From an uncultured Lysobacteraceae bacterium (GTDB lineage: Bacteria > Pseudomonadota > Gammaproteobacteria > Xanthomonadales > Xanthomonadaceae), in contig CALCNV010000134.1 in the NCBI GenBank assembly GCA_937897645.1, positions 1 to 25,821 on the forward strand: 25,821 nucleotides of DNA. Reading direction: 5' to 3'. The translations under genes and the position numbers were made by a program. The notes below the pieces were generated by a model. It had not been told where the DNA came from. It worked only from the letters and a program-made list of their open reading frames with translations, and ran no database searches. Positions 15,165 through 23,343 of the stretch are shown here, one piece after another. Position 1 is the stretch's first letter; each line of letters begins with the position of its first letter.

Positions 15165-17231
15165 TCAATCCTTCCGCATCTCCAACCCCAACGCCTTGGC
15201 GATCGATTCCCAAGGCACGTACTTGTAGTTCTGGTTTTCCACTGGCATCACGTTGCGGCCGTCCTGCGCGATCATGGCGCCGTGTTCGAAGCCGGGCCCC
15301 AGGTTGCGGCTGGTGACTTCCAGGCCGTCGGTTTCCGAGATGCCATCGATGCCGCGTACCGGGTCCGCTACCACGGCGAAGGAGCCCAGGTACTCCTGCT
15401 TGCCTTCGCGGCGATACACCGCATAAGTGTCGTTGCCCTGACTGGACACGACGATGTAGCCGCGGCCATCGCCGAGGTCGTAGATGCCCAGGCCTTCGTA
15501 GTCGTCCTTGACGGCGGGATTGTCGGCGATCAACTCGACGGCGGTCTTGGTATCGCCGCCATCGGCAGCGGCGGACATACGCCATAGACCCACGTCTTCC
15601 TCGTTTACGTAGAGCACGCCGCTTTGGTCATCGGCCACGCAGCCCTCTGTCTGCGAATCGAAGGTCATGTCGCGCACGTGCCTGGCTTTGACCTTGCCGT
15701 TGCCGCTGGCCACCAGTTCCCACTGGCGCTGGCGCGTGTCATCGCCGTTGATGAAGACGAAGGTGCGTCCATCGTCGGCACTTCGGTACATACACAAACC
15801 ATAGGGATCGCCCAGGCCAGTCGGCTGCACGCCGTCGGCGATATCGATCAACTGGCGCAGTTCGGGGTCGAGCCGGTAGATGGCGATGGATTTGTCGGTG
15901 CGGTTGCTGGCCGTGACCAGCACGATCTTCTTGCCATCCAGGTCGAAGCCTTCGCGCAGGTCCACGTTGTTCATCTTGCCGTCGGGCAGGAACTGCACCA
16001 CCTTGCCCTGCATGTCGTACACGTAGATGCCAGCTTTCTTGTCCGTCGCGATCACCAGGCTCAGCGCGGGATTGGTTGGATGTGCCCAGATGGCAGGATC
16101 ATCAGCAGCGTCGCCATAACTTCCGGCAGGCGTGGTTTCCACCAGCGCGGGTACTGCGGCGACCTTGCTGCTGGCCGCTTTTCCAACCGGCGCTGCACTG
16201 CCGGGCTTGAGCTTCAAGACCGTTGCGATGTCTTCCATGGCCACGGACTTGTAGTTGGAACCGTCTTCGTCCGTCACCAGCAGCAGGCCGTGCGGGAAGC
16301 GTTTGTCCACTACAGCATTGGTGGCGAATAGCGGGCCGGGTTCGCCGATCGCTTCATCTGTTCCGGGTGCGGATACGGTGAAGCTCCCAAGGAAAGCGTC
16401 TTCGTTGCCGCGGTCATAGACATTGATGCGGCCGGCGGACGTATCGGACGCAAGCAGCCAGCGATTGCCTTCGCCGCCCTCATACAGGGCAACGCCGCCG
16501 ACTTCTTCCTCGATGTGGCCAAGACGCGGCGCGTCCACCAGTCTGGCGGAGACATCGGCTTCGGGATCGGCATTGAAGCGCCAGATGCCCACGGTTTCTT
16601 CGGAGGCATAGACGTGGCCATGCGCATCTGCAACGCATTGCTTGAGTGGCGAGGGCACGTTGATGCGCCGTACCTGGCGTGCATCCAGTTTTCCATCAGC
16701 GGTGGCGAACAGAATCTGCTGTTCCACCTCGCCTCCGTCACCCACGATGAATGCATGCAGCGAGTTATCCAGCGGATGGCGATACAGGCACACACCTTCG
16801 GCCGCGAATCCGAGTGGAAGCGGGCGTGCGCCAACTTCGGCCAGCTTGGCACCTTCCATGGTGAACAGGCGCAGGCTATTGGTCGTCGTATCAATGCTGG
16901 CCAGCACGGTGGCCGTGGCCTTTCCGAACCGCACGTCATAGGCCACGTCCACGGCCGCGACTTCACCGGAAGGCGTGGTGCCGACGCGCTTGCCCGCAAG
17001 GTCATAAACCTCAAGGCCACCGAGTGCAGACGTCGCTACTACATGGCTGCGCGCGGGCGTGGCGGCATCACGCACGATCACCGCGCTGTTGGCTTCGCCA
17101 CTGGCGGTCGGTTGCGTTTGCGATCTTGCCGAGATCGCCGGTACAGCGGCACTTTCCTGCGCCTGTGTGGCGCTGCAAAACAGGGCAAGGCTGATGGAAG
17201 CTGTCAGAACAGACAGGAGTCTGGATGTCAT
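15165..17231 (-). CDS. Secreted tandem-domain beta-propeller phytase (3-phytase)
   Basis: Exported phytase, 688 aa, about twice the length of single-domain Bacillus phytases. The signal peptide is probably cleaved after TQA (24). There are two propeller regions: residues about 45-345 and 365-688. The C-terminal one has the full beta-propeller phytase signature, with DDPAIW at 377-382, then NNVDLREGF, EGCVADD and DYEGLGIYDLGDGRGYIVVSSQG, which hold the calcium and phosphate-binding acidic residues. The N-terminal one keeps EGVCLY, KQCVADAHGHVYASEE and GRINVYDRG but lacks DDPA. Family knowledge: the enzyme removes phosphate from calcium-phytate, and in dual-domain members the incomplete first domain assists the second. 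It stands alone, with no receptor beside it and no Pho box seen upstream. Confidence 0.93.
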   Translation of the reverse strand: MTSRLLSVLTASISLALFCSATQAQESAAVPAISARSQTQPTASGEANSAVIVRDAATPARSHVVATSALGGLEVYDLAGKRVGTTPSGEVAAVDVAYDVRFGKATATVLASIDTTTNSLRLFTMEGAKLAEVGARPLPLGFAAEGVCLYRHPLDNSLHAFIVGDGGEVEQQILFATADGKLDARQVRRINVPSPLKQCVADAHGHVYASEETVGIWRFNADPEADVSARLVDAPRLGHIEEEVGGVALYEGGEGNRWLLASDTSAGRINVYDRGNEDAFLGSFTVSAPGTDEAIGEPGPLFATNAVVDKRFPHGLLLVTDEDGSNYKSVAMEDIATVLKLKPGSAAPVGKAASSKVAAVPALVETTPAGSYGDAADDPAIWAHPTNPALSLVIATDKKAGIYVYDMQGKVVQFLPDGKMNNVDLREGFDLDGKKIVLVTASNRTDKSIAIYRLDPELRQLIDIADGVQPTGLGDPYGLCMYRSADDGRTFVFINGDDTRQRQWELVASGNGKVKARHVRDMTFDSQTEGCVADDQSGVLYVNEEDVGLWRMSAAADGGDTKTAVELIADNPAVKDDYEGLGIYDLGDGRGYIVVSSQGNDTYAVYRREGKQEYLGSFAVVADPVRGIDGISETDGLEVTSRNLGPGFEHGAMIAQDGRNVMPVENQNYKYVPWESIAKALGLEMRKD

Positions 17232-17536
17232 TGTGGGTCACTCAAATTTTTGAAGGAATATCGGGATGAGCGTGTCGAGGTGAAGATCGCAGGAAAATCG
17301 TGCGATGGCATCCATCTCGGAAAACCCCTATTTTTCATTGCTTTACATGCGACACGTATTAATTTTGAGCATATCGCGCAAAGTATACCCAGCGCATTGG
17401 GTGAGTTTTATTACAGCCGCATTCGTTTTTTTGGCCTCCACGAGCCGGTGCCTCTGGATAAAGCCCAATGACATAGCGCAAGATGCCAAAAATCGCCAGA
17501 ACTCGATCAGAAACTCCATTGCCCAGGTAACTACGC
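17232..17536. other. Divergent intergenic region, phytase / mmsA
   Basis: 305 bp, visibly richer in A and T than its surroundings between about 17320 and 17420, as expected of a divergent promoter region. No promoter on either strand matched both hexamers at normal spacing, and no clear operator was found. The mmsA start lies in the small palindrome ACGCATGCGT. ORFs crossing this region are shadows. Confidence 0.5.
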
Positions 17537-19036
17537 ATGCGTCACATTGAACACTTTATTGGCGGCCAATCCGTCGCAGGTACCTCCGGTAGACAATCCG
17601 ACGTCTTCGACCCCAACAATGGCATCGTACAAGCACGCGTGTCGCTCGCGTCCGCCGAAGAACTAGACCGTGCCGTCGCCAATGCCGTCGAAGCGCAGAA
17701 GGGGTGGGCACAGGCCAATCCGCAGCGTCGTGCACGGGTGATGTTCGAGTTCAAGCGTCTGCTCGAAGTGCACATGGACGAGCTTGCGCACCTCTTGTCC
17801 AGTGAGCATGGCAAGGTCATCGCCGATTCGAAGGGCGACATCCAGCGCGGCCTGGAAGTGATCGAATTCGCCTGCGGAATTCCGCATCTGCTGAAGGGCG
17901 AATACACGCAGGGTGCAGGCCCAGGCATCGACGTGTATTCCGCACGGCAGGCACTGGGTGTGGTCGCCGGCGTTACCCCGTTCAATTTCCCGGCGATGAT
18001 TCCGATGTGGATGTTCGGCCCGGCCATCGCCTGCGGCAATGCCTTCATCCTCAAGCCTTCCGAGCGAGATCCATCGGTACCGGTGCGCCTTGCAGAATTG
18101 ATGATCGAAGCCGGGCTGCCGCCGGGCGTGCTCAACGTAGTGCATGGCGACAAGGACATCGTGGAAGCCATCCTCAAGCACCCCACCATCAAGGCGGTGA
18201 GCTTCGTCGGTTCGTCCGACATCGCGCAATCCGTGTATTCCCTGGGCGCGCAGCACGGCAAGCGCGTGCAGGCGATGGGCGGTGCGAAGAACCACGGCAT
18301 CGTGCTACCCGATGCCGATCTGGACCAGACCGTCGCCGACCTGATTGGCGCGGCCTACGGTTCTGCCGGCGAGCGCTGCATGGCGCTGCCGGTGGTGGTG
18401 CCGGTGGGCAAGGAAACTGCAGAAGCGTTGCGCGAAAAACTCGTCATCGCCGTGAAGGGATTGCGCATCGGCGTGTCCACCGATGCAGAGGCGCACTACG
18501 GTCCGGTGATCAATGCCGCGCACCGCAGCAAGATCGAGTCCTACCTGCAGCTTGGCATCGACGAGGGCGCCGAACTGGTGCTGGACGGTCGCGGCTTTTC
18601 ACTGCCCGGGCATGAGGAAGGCTTCTTCCTCGGCCCCAGCCTGTTTGACCACGTGAAGCCGGGCATGAAGACCTACCACGAGGAAATTTTCGGCCCGGTG
18701 CTGCAGATAGTGCGCGCTGATACGTTCGAAGAAGCGCTTGAACTTCCATCGAAACACCAGTACGGCAACGGTGTGGCCATCTTCACCCGCAACGGCGATG
18801 CGGCGCGCGAATTCGCCGATCGCGTCGAGGTGGGCATGGTCGGCATCAACGTGCCGATCCCGGTGCCGGTGGCGTATCACAGCTTCGGTGGCTGGAAGCG
18901 TTCTGGCTTCGGCGACCTCAACCAGTACGGCATGGATGGCGTGCGCTTCTACACCCGCACCAAGACCATTACCCAGCGCTGGCCGAAGGGTGGGGCGGTC
19001 ACCGACCAGAGCTTCGTGATTCCGACGATGCGCTAG
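17537..19036 (+). CDS. mmsA: CoA-acylating (methyl)malonate-semialdehyde dehydrogenase
   Basis: Cytosolic NAD-dependent, CoA-acylating aldehyde dehydrogenase, 499 aa, the usual MMSDH length. It converts methylmalonate semialdehyde to propionyl-CoA or malonate semialdehyde to acetyl-CoA in valine, beta-alanine and inositol breakdown. The sequence shows VTPFNFPAMIPMWMF (cofactor-site region, 146-160), SFVGSS (222-227), catalytic Cys281 in SAGERCMALP, and MGGAKNH (247-253), where the general-base Glu of ordinary ALDHs is Asn, the MMSDH hallmark. The C-terminus GWKRSGFGDLNQYG also fits the family. The usual valine-pathway partners (mmsB, acyl-CoA dehydrogenase) are not adjacent. It is convergent with the Zn-alcohol dehydrogenase, 56 bp away, with no clear terminator between. 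Confidence 0.93.
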   Translation: MRHIEHFIGGQSVAGTSGRQSDVFDPNNGIVQARVSLASAEELDRAVANAVEAQKGWAQANPQRRARVMFEFKRLLEVHMDELAHLLSSEHGKVIADSKGDIQRGLEVIEFACGIPHLLKGEYTQGAGPGIDVYSARQALGVVAGVTPFNFPAMIPMWMFGPAIACGNAFILKPSERDPSVPVRLAELMIEAGLPPGVLNVVHGDKDIVEAILKHPTIKAVSFVGSSDIAQSVYSLGAQHGKRVQAMGGAKNHGIVLPDADLDQTVADLIGAAYGSAGERCMALPVVVPVGKETAEALREKLVIAVKGLRIGVSTDAEAHYGPVINAAHRSKIESYLQLGIDEGAELVLDGRGFSLPGHEEGFFLGPSLFDHVKPGMKTYHEEIFGPVLQIVRADTFEEALELPSKHQYGNGVAIFTRNGDAAREFADRVEVGMVGINVPIPVPVAYHSFGGWKRSGFGDLNQYGMDGVRFYTRTKTITQRWPKGGAVTDQSFVIPTMR

Positions 19037-19092
19037 GGAAGCGTGTTCGTTGGTGGCGGGACGACGCGTTGGTCCCTGAAGGCAGGTGCGGG

Positions 19093-20223
19093 CTAATCGA
19101 ACACAACGACCTGGCGAATGGCCTGGCCTGCCGCCATGCGGTCGAAGCCCAGGTTGATGTCGTCCAGTGCCAGCGTGTGCGTCAACAGGCGATCCACCGG
19201 CAGCAAACCGTTCCGGTACATCGCGATGAAGCGCGGAATGTCGCGCCCGGGCACCGCCGAACCCATGTACGAACCCTTCAACGTGCGCTCTTCAGCGACC
19301 AGGCTCACCGCCGGAATGCTGAGCATGCGCTGTGGCGGCGGCAGGCCCACGCTGATGGTGGTGCCGCCACGACGCGTAGCCGCATAGGCCTGTGCCAGCA
19401 CGTGTTCGTTGCCGACTGATTCGATGGCATGCAACACGCCGCCCTTGCTGATTTCACGGATGGAATCCACGAAGCCATCTTCGCGGCTGTCGAGGCAGTG
19501 GCTTGCGCCGAGTTCGCGCGCGAGGTCCAGCTTTCCTGGAACGACATCCACCGCGATCAAGGGATAGGCAGAGGCTGCTCGAGCGCCGAGCAAGGCTGCC
19601 AGTCCCACGCCGCCCAGTCCGAATACCGCAACGCTTTCGCCCGGCTGCACGCGCGCGGTATTGACCACGGCGCCGACGCCAGTCATTACCGCACAGCCGA
19701 ATAGGGCCGCGATTTGTGGCGGCAGGTCGGCATCAACGCGCACGGCCGAGCGCGCGGACACCGTGGTGTACTCGGCGAAACCGGAAACGCCCAGGTGATG
19801 CTGCAACGGTGCGCGCGCGGCATCCTGCCAGCGCCTGCCCCCGCCCAGCAATTGCCCGCTGGTGTTCGCTTGGGCACCGGGTTCGCACAGGGAAGGGCGG
19901 CCACTGGCGCAAGGATCGCAGTGCCCACACATGGGCACGAACGAAAACACCACGCGGTCGCCCACCGAGAAATCGCGTACGCCGGCACCCACGTCCACTA
20001 CTTCGCCTGTGGCCTCATGTCCAAGCACCATGGGCAATGGGCGCGGTCTCGATCCGTCGATCACGGAGAGATCCGAATGACACAGCCCCGCTGCCAGCAC
20101 GCGAACGCAGAGTTCCCCGGAGCCGGGCGGATCAAGCGACAACGTCTCGATGGACAGCGGCCGCGACTGTGCATAGGGCGCAGGCAATCCCATCTGGCGC
20201 AGGACCGCGCCGCGCACGTTCAT
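19093..20223 (-). CDS. Zinc-dependent alcohol dehydrogenase (class III-like MDR)
   Basis: Medium-chain dehydrogenase/reductase, 376 aa. Catalytic zinc ligands are Cys48, His69-Glu70 (GHEATG) and a later Cys in LFGCAVMTG. The structural zinc lobe has Cys99, 102, 105 and 113 (CGHCDPC...C). The NAD-binding motif GLGGVG lies in the Rossmann fold at about 200. It oxidises an alcohol or a hydroxy-acyl compound; the substrate is not readable from sequence. It is the last gene of the iclR operon, and its ATG overlaps the thioesterase stop as ATGA, so it is co-translated with it. It resembles the COG1062 group that includes glutathione-dependent formaldehyde dehydrogenase, but the context argues against that role. 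Confidence 0.9.
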   Translation of the reverse strand: MNVRGAVLRQMGLPAPYAQSRPLSIETLSLDPPGSGELCVRVLAAGLCHSDLSVIDGSRPRPLPMVLGHEATGEVVDVGAGVRDFSVGDRVVFSFVPMCGHCDPCASGRPSLCEPGAQANTSGQLLGGGRRWQDAARAPLQHHLGVSGFAEYTTVSARSAVRVDADLPPQIAALFGCAVMTGVGAVVNTARVQPGESVAVFGLGGVGLAALLGARAASAYPLIAVDVVPGKLDLARELGASHCLDSREDGFVDSIREISKGGVLHAIESVGNEHVLAQAYAATRRGGTTISVGLPPPQRMLSIPAVSLVAEERTLKGSYMGSAVPGRDIPRFIAMYRNGLLPVDRLLTHTLALDDINLGFDRMAAGQAIRQVVVFD

Positions 20224-20651
20224 GCGTCGGTGGCCACGTGCAAGCGTTGCAATGCCTGGCGTAGGCGATCAGGTAAAGGTGCCGCACGCCGGCTGATCCT
20301 GTCCACGAACACATGCACGAACCAGCCTTCTGCTGCAGGCTGCGCCTGGCCCTCGCGGAACAGGCCAATGCCGTAGCGAACGCTGGAATTGCCCAGGTGC
20401 TCCACGCGCAACGCGGCCTCGATGGTTTCCGGGAACGCTATCGGGCCGACGAAGCGGCAGTGTGATTCCGCGCAGAGTCCTATCGTCGCGCCGTGGTGGA
20501 TGTCCAGGCCACCTTCGGAAATCAGGTAGGTGTTGATGACCGTGTCGAAGTAGCTGTAGTACTCGACATTGTTGACATGGCCATAGACGTCGTTGTCCTT
20601 CCAGCGCGTGCTGATGGGCAGGAAATGGCGATAACCGTCGCGTGCATTCAT
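20220..20651 (-). CDS. 4HBT/YbgC-type acyl-CoA thioesterase
   Basis: Hot-dog fold thioesterase, 143 aa. The motif RWKDNDVYGHVNNVEYYSYFD (residues 16 onward) is the 4-hydroxybenzoyl-CoA thioesterase signature; Asp21 aligns with the catalytic Asp17 of the Pseudomonas CBS3 enzyme. These proteins hydrolyse acyl-CoA to the free acid and CoA and are cytosolic homotetramers. It starts 16 bp after the permease stop and overlaps the dehydrogenase start by 4 bp. In this operon it could release CoA from a dead-end acyl-CoA or form the free inducer acid; this is inference. Confidence 0.88.
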   Translation of the reverse strand: MNARDGYRHFLPISTRWKDNDVYGHVNNVEYYSYFDTVINTYLISEGGLDIHHGATIGLCAESHCRFVGPIAFPETIEAALRVEHLGNSSVRYGIGLFREGQAQPAAEGWFVHVFVDRISRRAAPLPDRLRQALQRLHVATDA

Positions 20652-20667
20652 GGGGTGGATTCCGTGC

Positions 20668-22038
20668 TCATGTATCGAAACCGGTGGGCGGCATGGCGGC
20701 GGCTTCCTCCGGACTGGCTTGCTTGCGTTCCAGGCCGACCATCAGCAGGCAGGCGCTGATGCCGACCAGCAGGCCCAGCCAGGGCTCGAACACCGCAAGC
20801 GCGGTGCCGGTCAGCAAGGCAGTGCCGCGTGACGTGGCATCGCGCGGAATGGTCATGCCGATGTACGCGCAGGCAAAGCCCGACAACACCAGGGTCAGCG
20901 ACAGGGCAATGCCCAGCAGCGGCTTCAATCCGGTCAGTAGCGGCAGCAGGAAATAGATGAAGGGAATCGCCATCAAGTAATAGGACAGCATGCCGCTGTG
21001 CAGGTCGCGCATCGCGCCGGGTCCTTCCTTCCAGCGGTTGATCACGATCACGTGCACGCCGGTCCACAGCGTGCCTTGGGTCGGGAAGAACGGCGCCACC
21101 AGGGCCGAGCCGAAGTTGCGTATCGCGAGCGCCAGGTGCGAACGATTGGAATCGATATCCACAGGATCATCCTTGCGATGCGGCATCGCCTCACGCAGCA
21201 CTTCATCGCCGGTGACCCAGTCGCCGAACTGGATCACGTAGGTAATCAGCACCAGCGGAATGCTTTTCACATACATGTCCGCCGTGGGCCAGCCGATGCT
21301 GAAGGGCGACATCCGGGCGATGGTCTCGCTGACCGGCGGTAACAGCCAACCCCACTGGATTTCGAAATTCACTTCTCCCACCAGCGGGCCAACGATGGCG
21401 GCTGCCACGAATCCGGGCAACAGCCCCATCGCCGCAAGCAACGCGAAGCCACGGTGGCGTGCCTTGAGTTTCTGGAAGGGGATCGAGAACAGGAACACCA
21501 TGCACACCGCGCTGGCGACGATGGTGGTGATGGGTTGCTGCAACAGGAATTTCTCCGCGTCGTCCACGAACACCTGCTTGAATGATGCGATCGCCGCGCC
21601 CAGCAGGATGCCTGCCTTAAGGGTCGGCGGCATCCAGTGCATCAGCCTGCGTCCAAGTCCCGTGATGCCCAGCACCAGCACCAGTGCGGCGAAGCACAGC
21701 GACAGTGCGGTCATGGCCTGGAAGCGTTGCACGGGATCCGGATAGCCGGCGAACACGAAGGCCATCACCAGCGGTAGTGCGGCGGTGTTCCAACCTGGCG
21801 CATATGGCTCGCCGAACACGTACAGCGCCGACACCAGGAACACGCTGTGCAACATGGTGCAGGTGATGGCCTGTTCGAAATTCAACCCGAAGTAGCCCAC
21901 CAGCACTGGCACCAGGGCCAACCCGGTCGCGGTGGACACCAGTAGGCCCTGCAGGAATTCCGGCCACAACAATTTCGTGTGGTAGAACGGCAGGCGGAAA
22001 TTGAACGGTCCCCAGCGCCAGCCTTGCGTGTTGTTCAT
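20668..22038 (-). CDS. SLC23/NCS2-like inner-membrane permease
   Basis: Polytopic permease, 456 aa, with about a dozen hydrophobic segments. It resembles the solute-carrier family 23 (NCS2, nucleobase/ascorbate) fold by length and layout: a first block LLVSTATGLALVPVL, TLKAGILLGAAIASFK in the middle, and a polar re-entrant segment SALVAPFFPTQGTLWTG. The substrate is unknown, and the canonical uracil/xanthine signature is not clear. In this setting the substrate is more likely the carboxylic acid degraded by the cluster than a nucleobase. The ORF can be read from a TTG at 22074, but the ATG at 22038 has AGGGGAG about 11 bases upstream. It lies 43 bp after the iclR stop. Confidence 0.75.
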   Translation of the reverse strand: MNNTQGWRWGPFNFRLPFYHTKLLWPEFLQGLLVSTATGLALVPVLVGYFGLNFEQAITCTMLHSVFLVSALYVFGEPYAPGWNTAALPLVMAFVFAGYPDPVQRFQAMTALSLCFAALVLVLGITGLGRRLMHWMPPTLKAGILLGAAIASFKQVFVDDAEKFLLQQPITTIVASAVCMVFLFSIPFQKLKARHRGFALLAAMGLLPGFVAAAIVGPLVGEVNFEIQWGWLLPPVSETIARMSPFSIGWPTADMYVKSIPLVLITYVIQFGDWVTGDEVLREAMPHRKDDPVDIDSNRSHLALAIRNFGSALVAPFFPTQGTLWTGVHVIVINRWKEGPGAMRDLHSGMLSYYLMAIPFIYFLLPLLTGLKPLLGIALSLTLVLSGFACAYIGMTIPRDATSRGTALLTGTALAVFEPWLGLLVGISACLLMVGLERKQASPEEAAAMPPTGFDT

Positions 22039-22081
22039 GGTGCGATGTGCTCCCCTATGTGCGACATGCAGCAACGGCGTT

Positions 22082-22900
22082 TCAGAATCGCCCTTCGGTC
22101 AATTCATGCACGGTATTGCGCAAGGCGACCAGCTTTGGGCCGAAATCGTGCATGAGTTTTTCCTGGGTCATCACCGAGACACGCCCGCTGCAGTTGAAGG
22201 TCAGCACGCGACTGCGATCGGTCGATACCATCGGCACGCCAATGGCGAAGACATCCGGGTTCCAATCGCCCAGTGAGAAGCAGAAGCCGTAATTCTCGTA
22301 ATCCTGTCGTGCGCGCAGGATGCCGGCGCGTATCTTCGGCCAGTAACCGGGTTCGCAATCCTCGCGCAGTTCGGTGAGTCGTTGCTCGAATACATGCAAG
22401 GGCCGTGCAGCCAGATCCGCACGGCCTAGGGCCGTGGAACCATGCGGAACGCGTGCGCCTGGTTCGAGCTTCAACTGGAAGGTTGCGTCGCCCTGGCAGA
22501 CTTCAAGCAGCACCATGCGCAATCCATCGGCAGCGCCCAGCATCACCGCGGACTCCGTGTACGCTGCCAGCTCGCGCATCAGCGGTCGGGCAATGGTCAC
22601 GACGTCGTTGCTTTTCATGAAGGCATGGCTGAGCGCCAGTACGGCGGTGCCCAGCGAGTACTTCTCGAGCTTGGGCGAATACTCCAGGTATCCCAGCGCG
22701 GACAGGGTGAAGCTCAGTCGCGAGACTGTCGGCTTTGGCAGTCCCGTGCGTCGCACGATGTCCTGGTTACCGAGGAACTGTTCGCCGTGTTCGAAACAAC
22801 GCAGGATGGAAAACCCGCGCGACAGAGCGCTGACGAATTGCGGATGGTCTTCATCAATCGAGTGGATGAAGGTATCGACGTTGCGCTTCGGATTTCCCAC
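22082..22900 (-). CDS. IclR family transcriptional regulator
   Basis: DNA-binding regulator, 272 aa from the GTG at 22900. A winged helix-turn-helix lies near residues 22-85 (FSILRCFEHG..., TGLPKPTVSRLSFTLSALGYLEY), followed by the GAF-like IclR effector domain, which typically binds a small carboxylic acid. A TTG at 22930 would add ten residues, but GGAG sits six bases before the GTG. It is the first gene of the operon that includes permease, thioesterase and Zn-dehydrogenase, and it diverges from the fadB-type gene. The palindromes in the upstream gap suggest self-regulation and control of both arms. Confidence 0.92.
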   Translation of the reverse strand: MGNPKRNVDTFIHSIDEDHPQFVSALSRGFSILRCFEHGEQFLGNQDIVRRTGLPKPTVSRLSFTLSALGYLEYSPKLEKYSLGTAVLALSHAFMKSNDVVTIARPLMRELAAYTESAVMLGAADGLRMVLLEVCQGDATFQLKLEPGARVPHGSTALGRADLAARPLHVFEQRLTELREDCEPGYWPKIRAGILRARQDYENYGFCFSLGDWNPDVFAIGVPMVSTDRSRVLTFNCSGRVSVMTQEKLMHDFGPKLVALRNTVHELTEGRF

Positions 22901-22987
22901 TGTTTGCTCCAAGCACTCGACACGTGCCAACTAGCCGTTCTGTCGCCGGACGCCGACCGTGCACGCCATGCATCAATCGACTCATAT

Positions 22988-23024
22988 GTTTCGTATTACG
23001 GAACAGTGTTTCGATTATTGAATT
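22988..23024. promoter_or_regulatory. Candidate IclR operator: tandem GTTTCG sites 20 bp apart
   Basis: GTTTCGTATTACGGAAC (22988-23004) is a 17-bp palindrome with a single mismatched pair. A related half-palindrome, GTTTCGATTATTGAATT, begins exactly 20 bp later (23008). IclR-type regulators typically bind such short palindromes near their own genes. The pair lies about 90-125 bp upstream of the iclR start. Confidence 0.5.
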
Positions 23025-23157
23025 CAATCCTAGTCAACACTTTTGGATCACGCAAGGCAGGCCGCCGCATTGAAATGTATTGGATCAAGGTTCATTGCCG
23101 TCGCGTCAGTTGATTTCGGAGAACAGCATGGCTACTGTTGATTGCTGGTTTAGAAAC

Positions 23158-23180
23158 TTAATTCCGTTATGCAGAATTAA
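23158..23180. promoter_or_regulatory. Inverted repeat TTAATTC-N9-GAATTAA
   Basis: Perfect 7-bp arms at 23158-23164 and 23174-23180 around a 9-nt spacer, upstream of the fadB-type gene. The symmetry suits a dimeric repressor or a second regulator site; the binding protein is unknown. Confidence 0.35.
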
Positions 23181-23245
23181 TCGCGGACCTGGCCGTCGCA
23201 TGTGATGTCTGAAAATTCCGCAGTGCGTTTCCCGCATGGACTAAG

Positions 23246-23265
23246 CCGAACCCGTGTTGGTTCGG
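23246..23265. promoter_or_regulatory. 20-bp palindrome upstream of the fadB-like gene
   Basis: CCGAACC (23246-23252) and GGTTCGG (23259-23265) are exact inverted complements with a 6-nt spacer, about 80 bp before the start codon. This is operator-like in symmetry (TetR-type fatty-acid regulators bind comparable sites), but it could also fold as an RNA hairpin in the leader. Confidence 0.4.
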
Positions 23266-23343
23266 TGGCCACACGTTCGATGCTCTACCTGACCACGCTC
23301 GACCGCGCGTTCCACTTCAATCAAGCAAGGACCCGAAACCAAG

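Larger units (their letters stand above)
22901..23343. other. Divergent intergenic region, iclR / fadB-like
   Basis: 443 bp without a credible gene, visibly AT-richer around 22985-23065 and 23140-23185. It holds three palindromic or repeated sites listed separately. A short ORF at 23202-23453 overlaps the start of the fadB-type gene out of frame and is rejected. Confidence 0.7.

Noticed and set aside
15009..15587. 192-codon plus-strand frame from pilE into the phytase region
   Set aside because: It crosses a strong terminator and lies antisense to phytase; no domain seen.
17225..17245. Pho-box-like repeat (GTCAT...GTCAC) near the phytase start
   Set aside because: The period is 10 bp instead of 11, the orientation is opposite to the phytase gene, and it overlaps the start codon.
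16515..17471. 318-codon open frame antisense to the phytase and crossing the intergenic region
   Set aside because: No family resemblance; it overlaps the well-supported phytase and only extends by chance into the gap.
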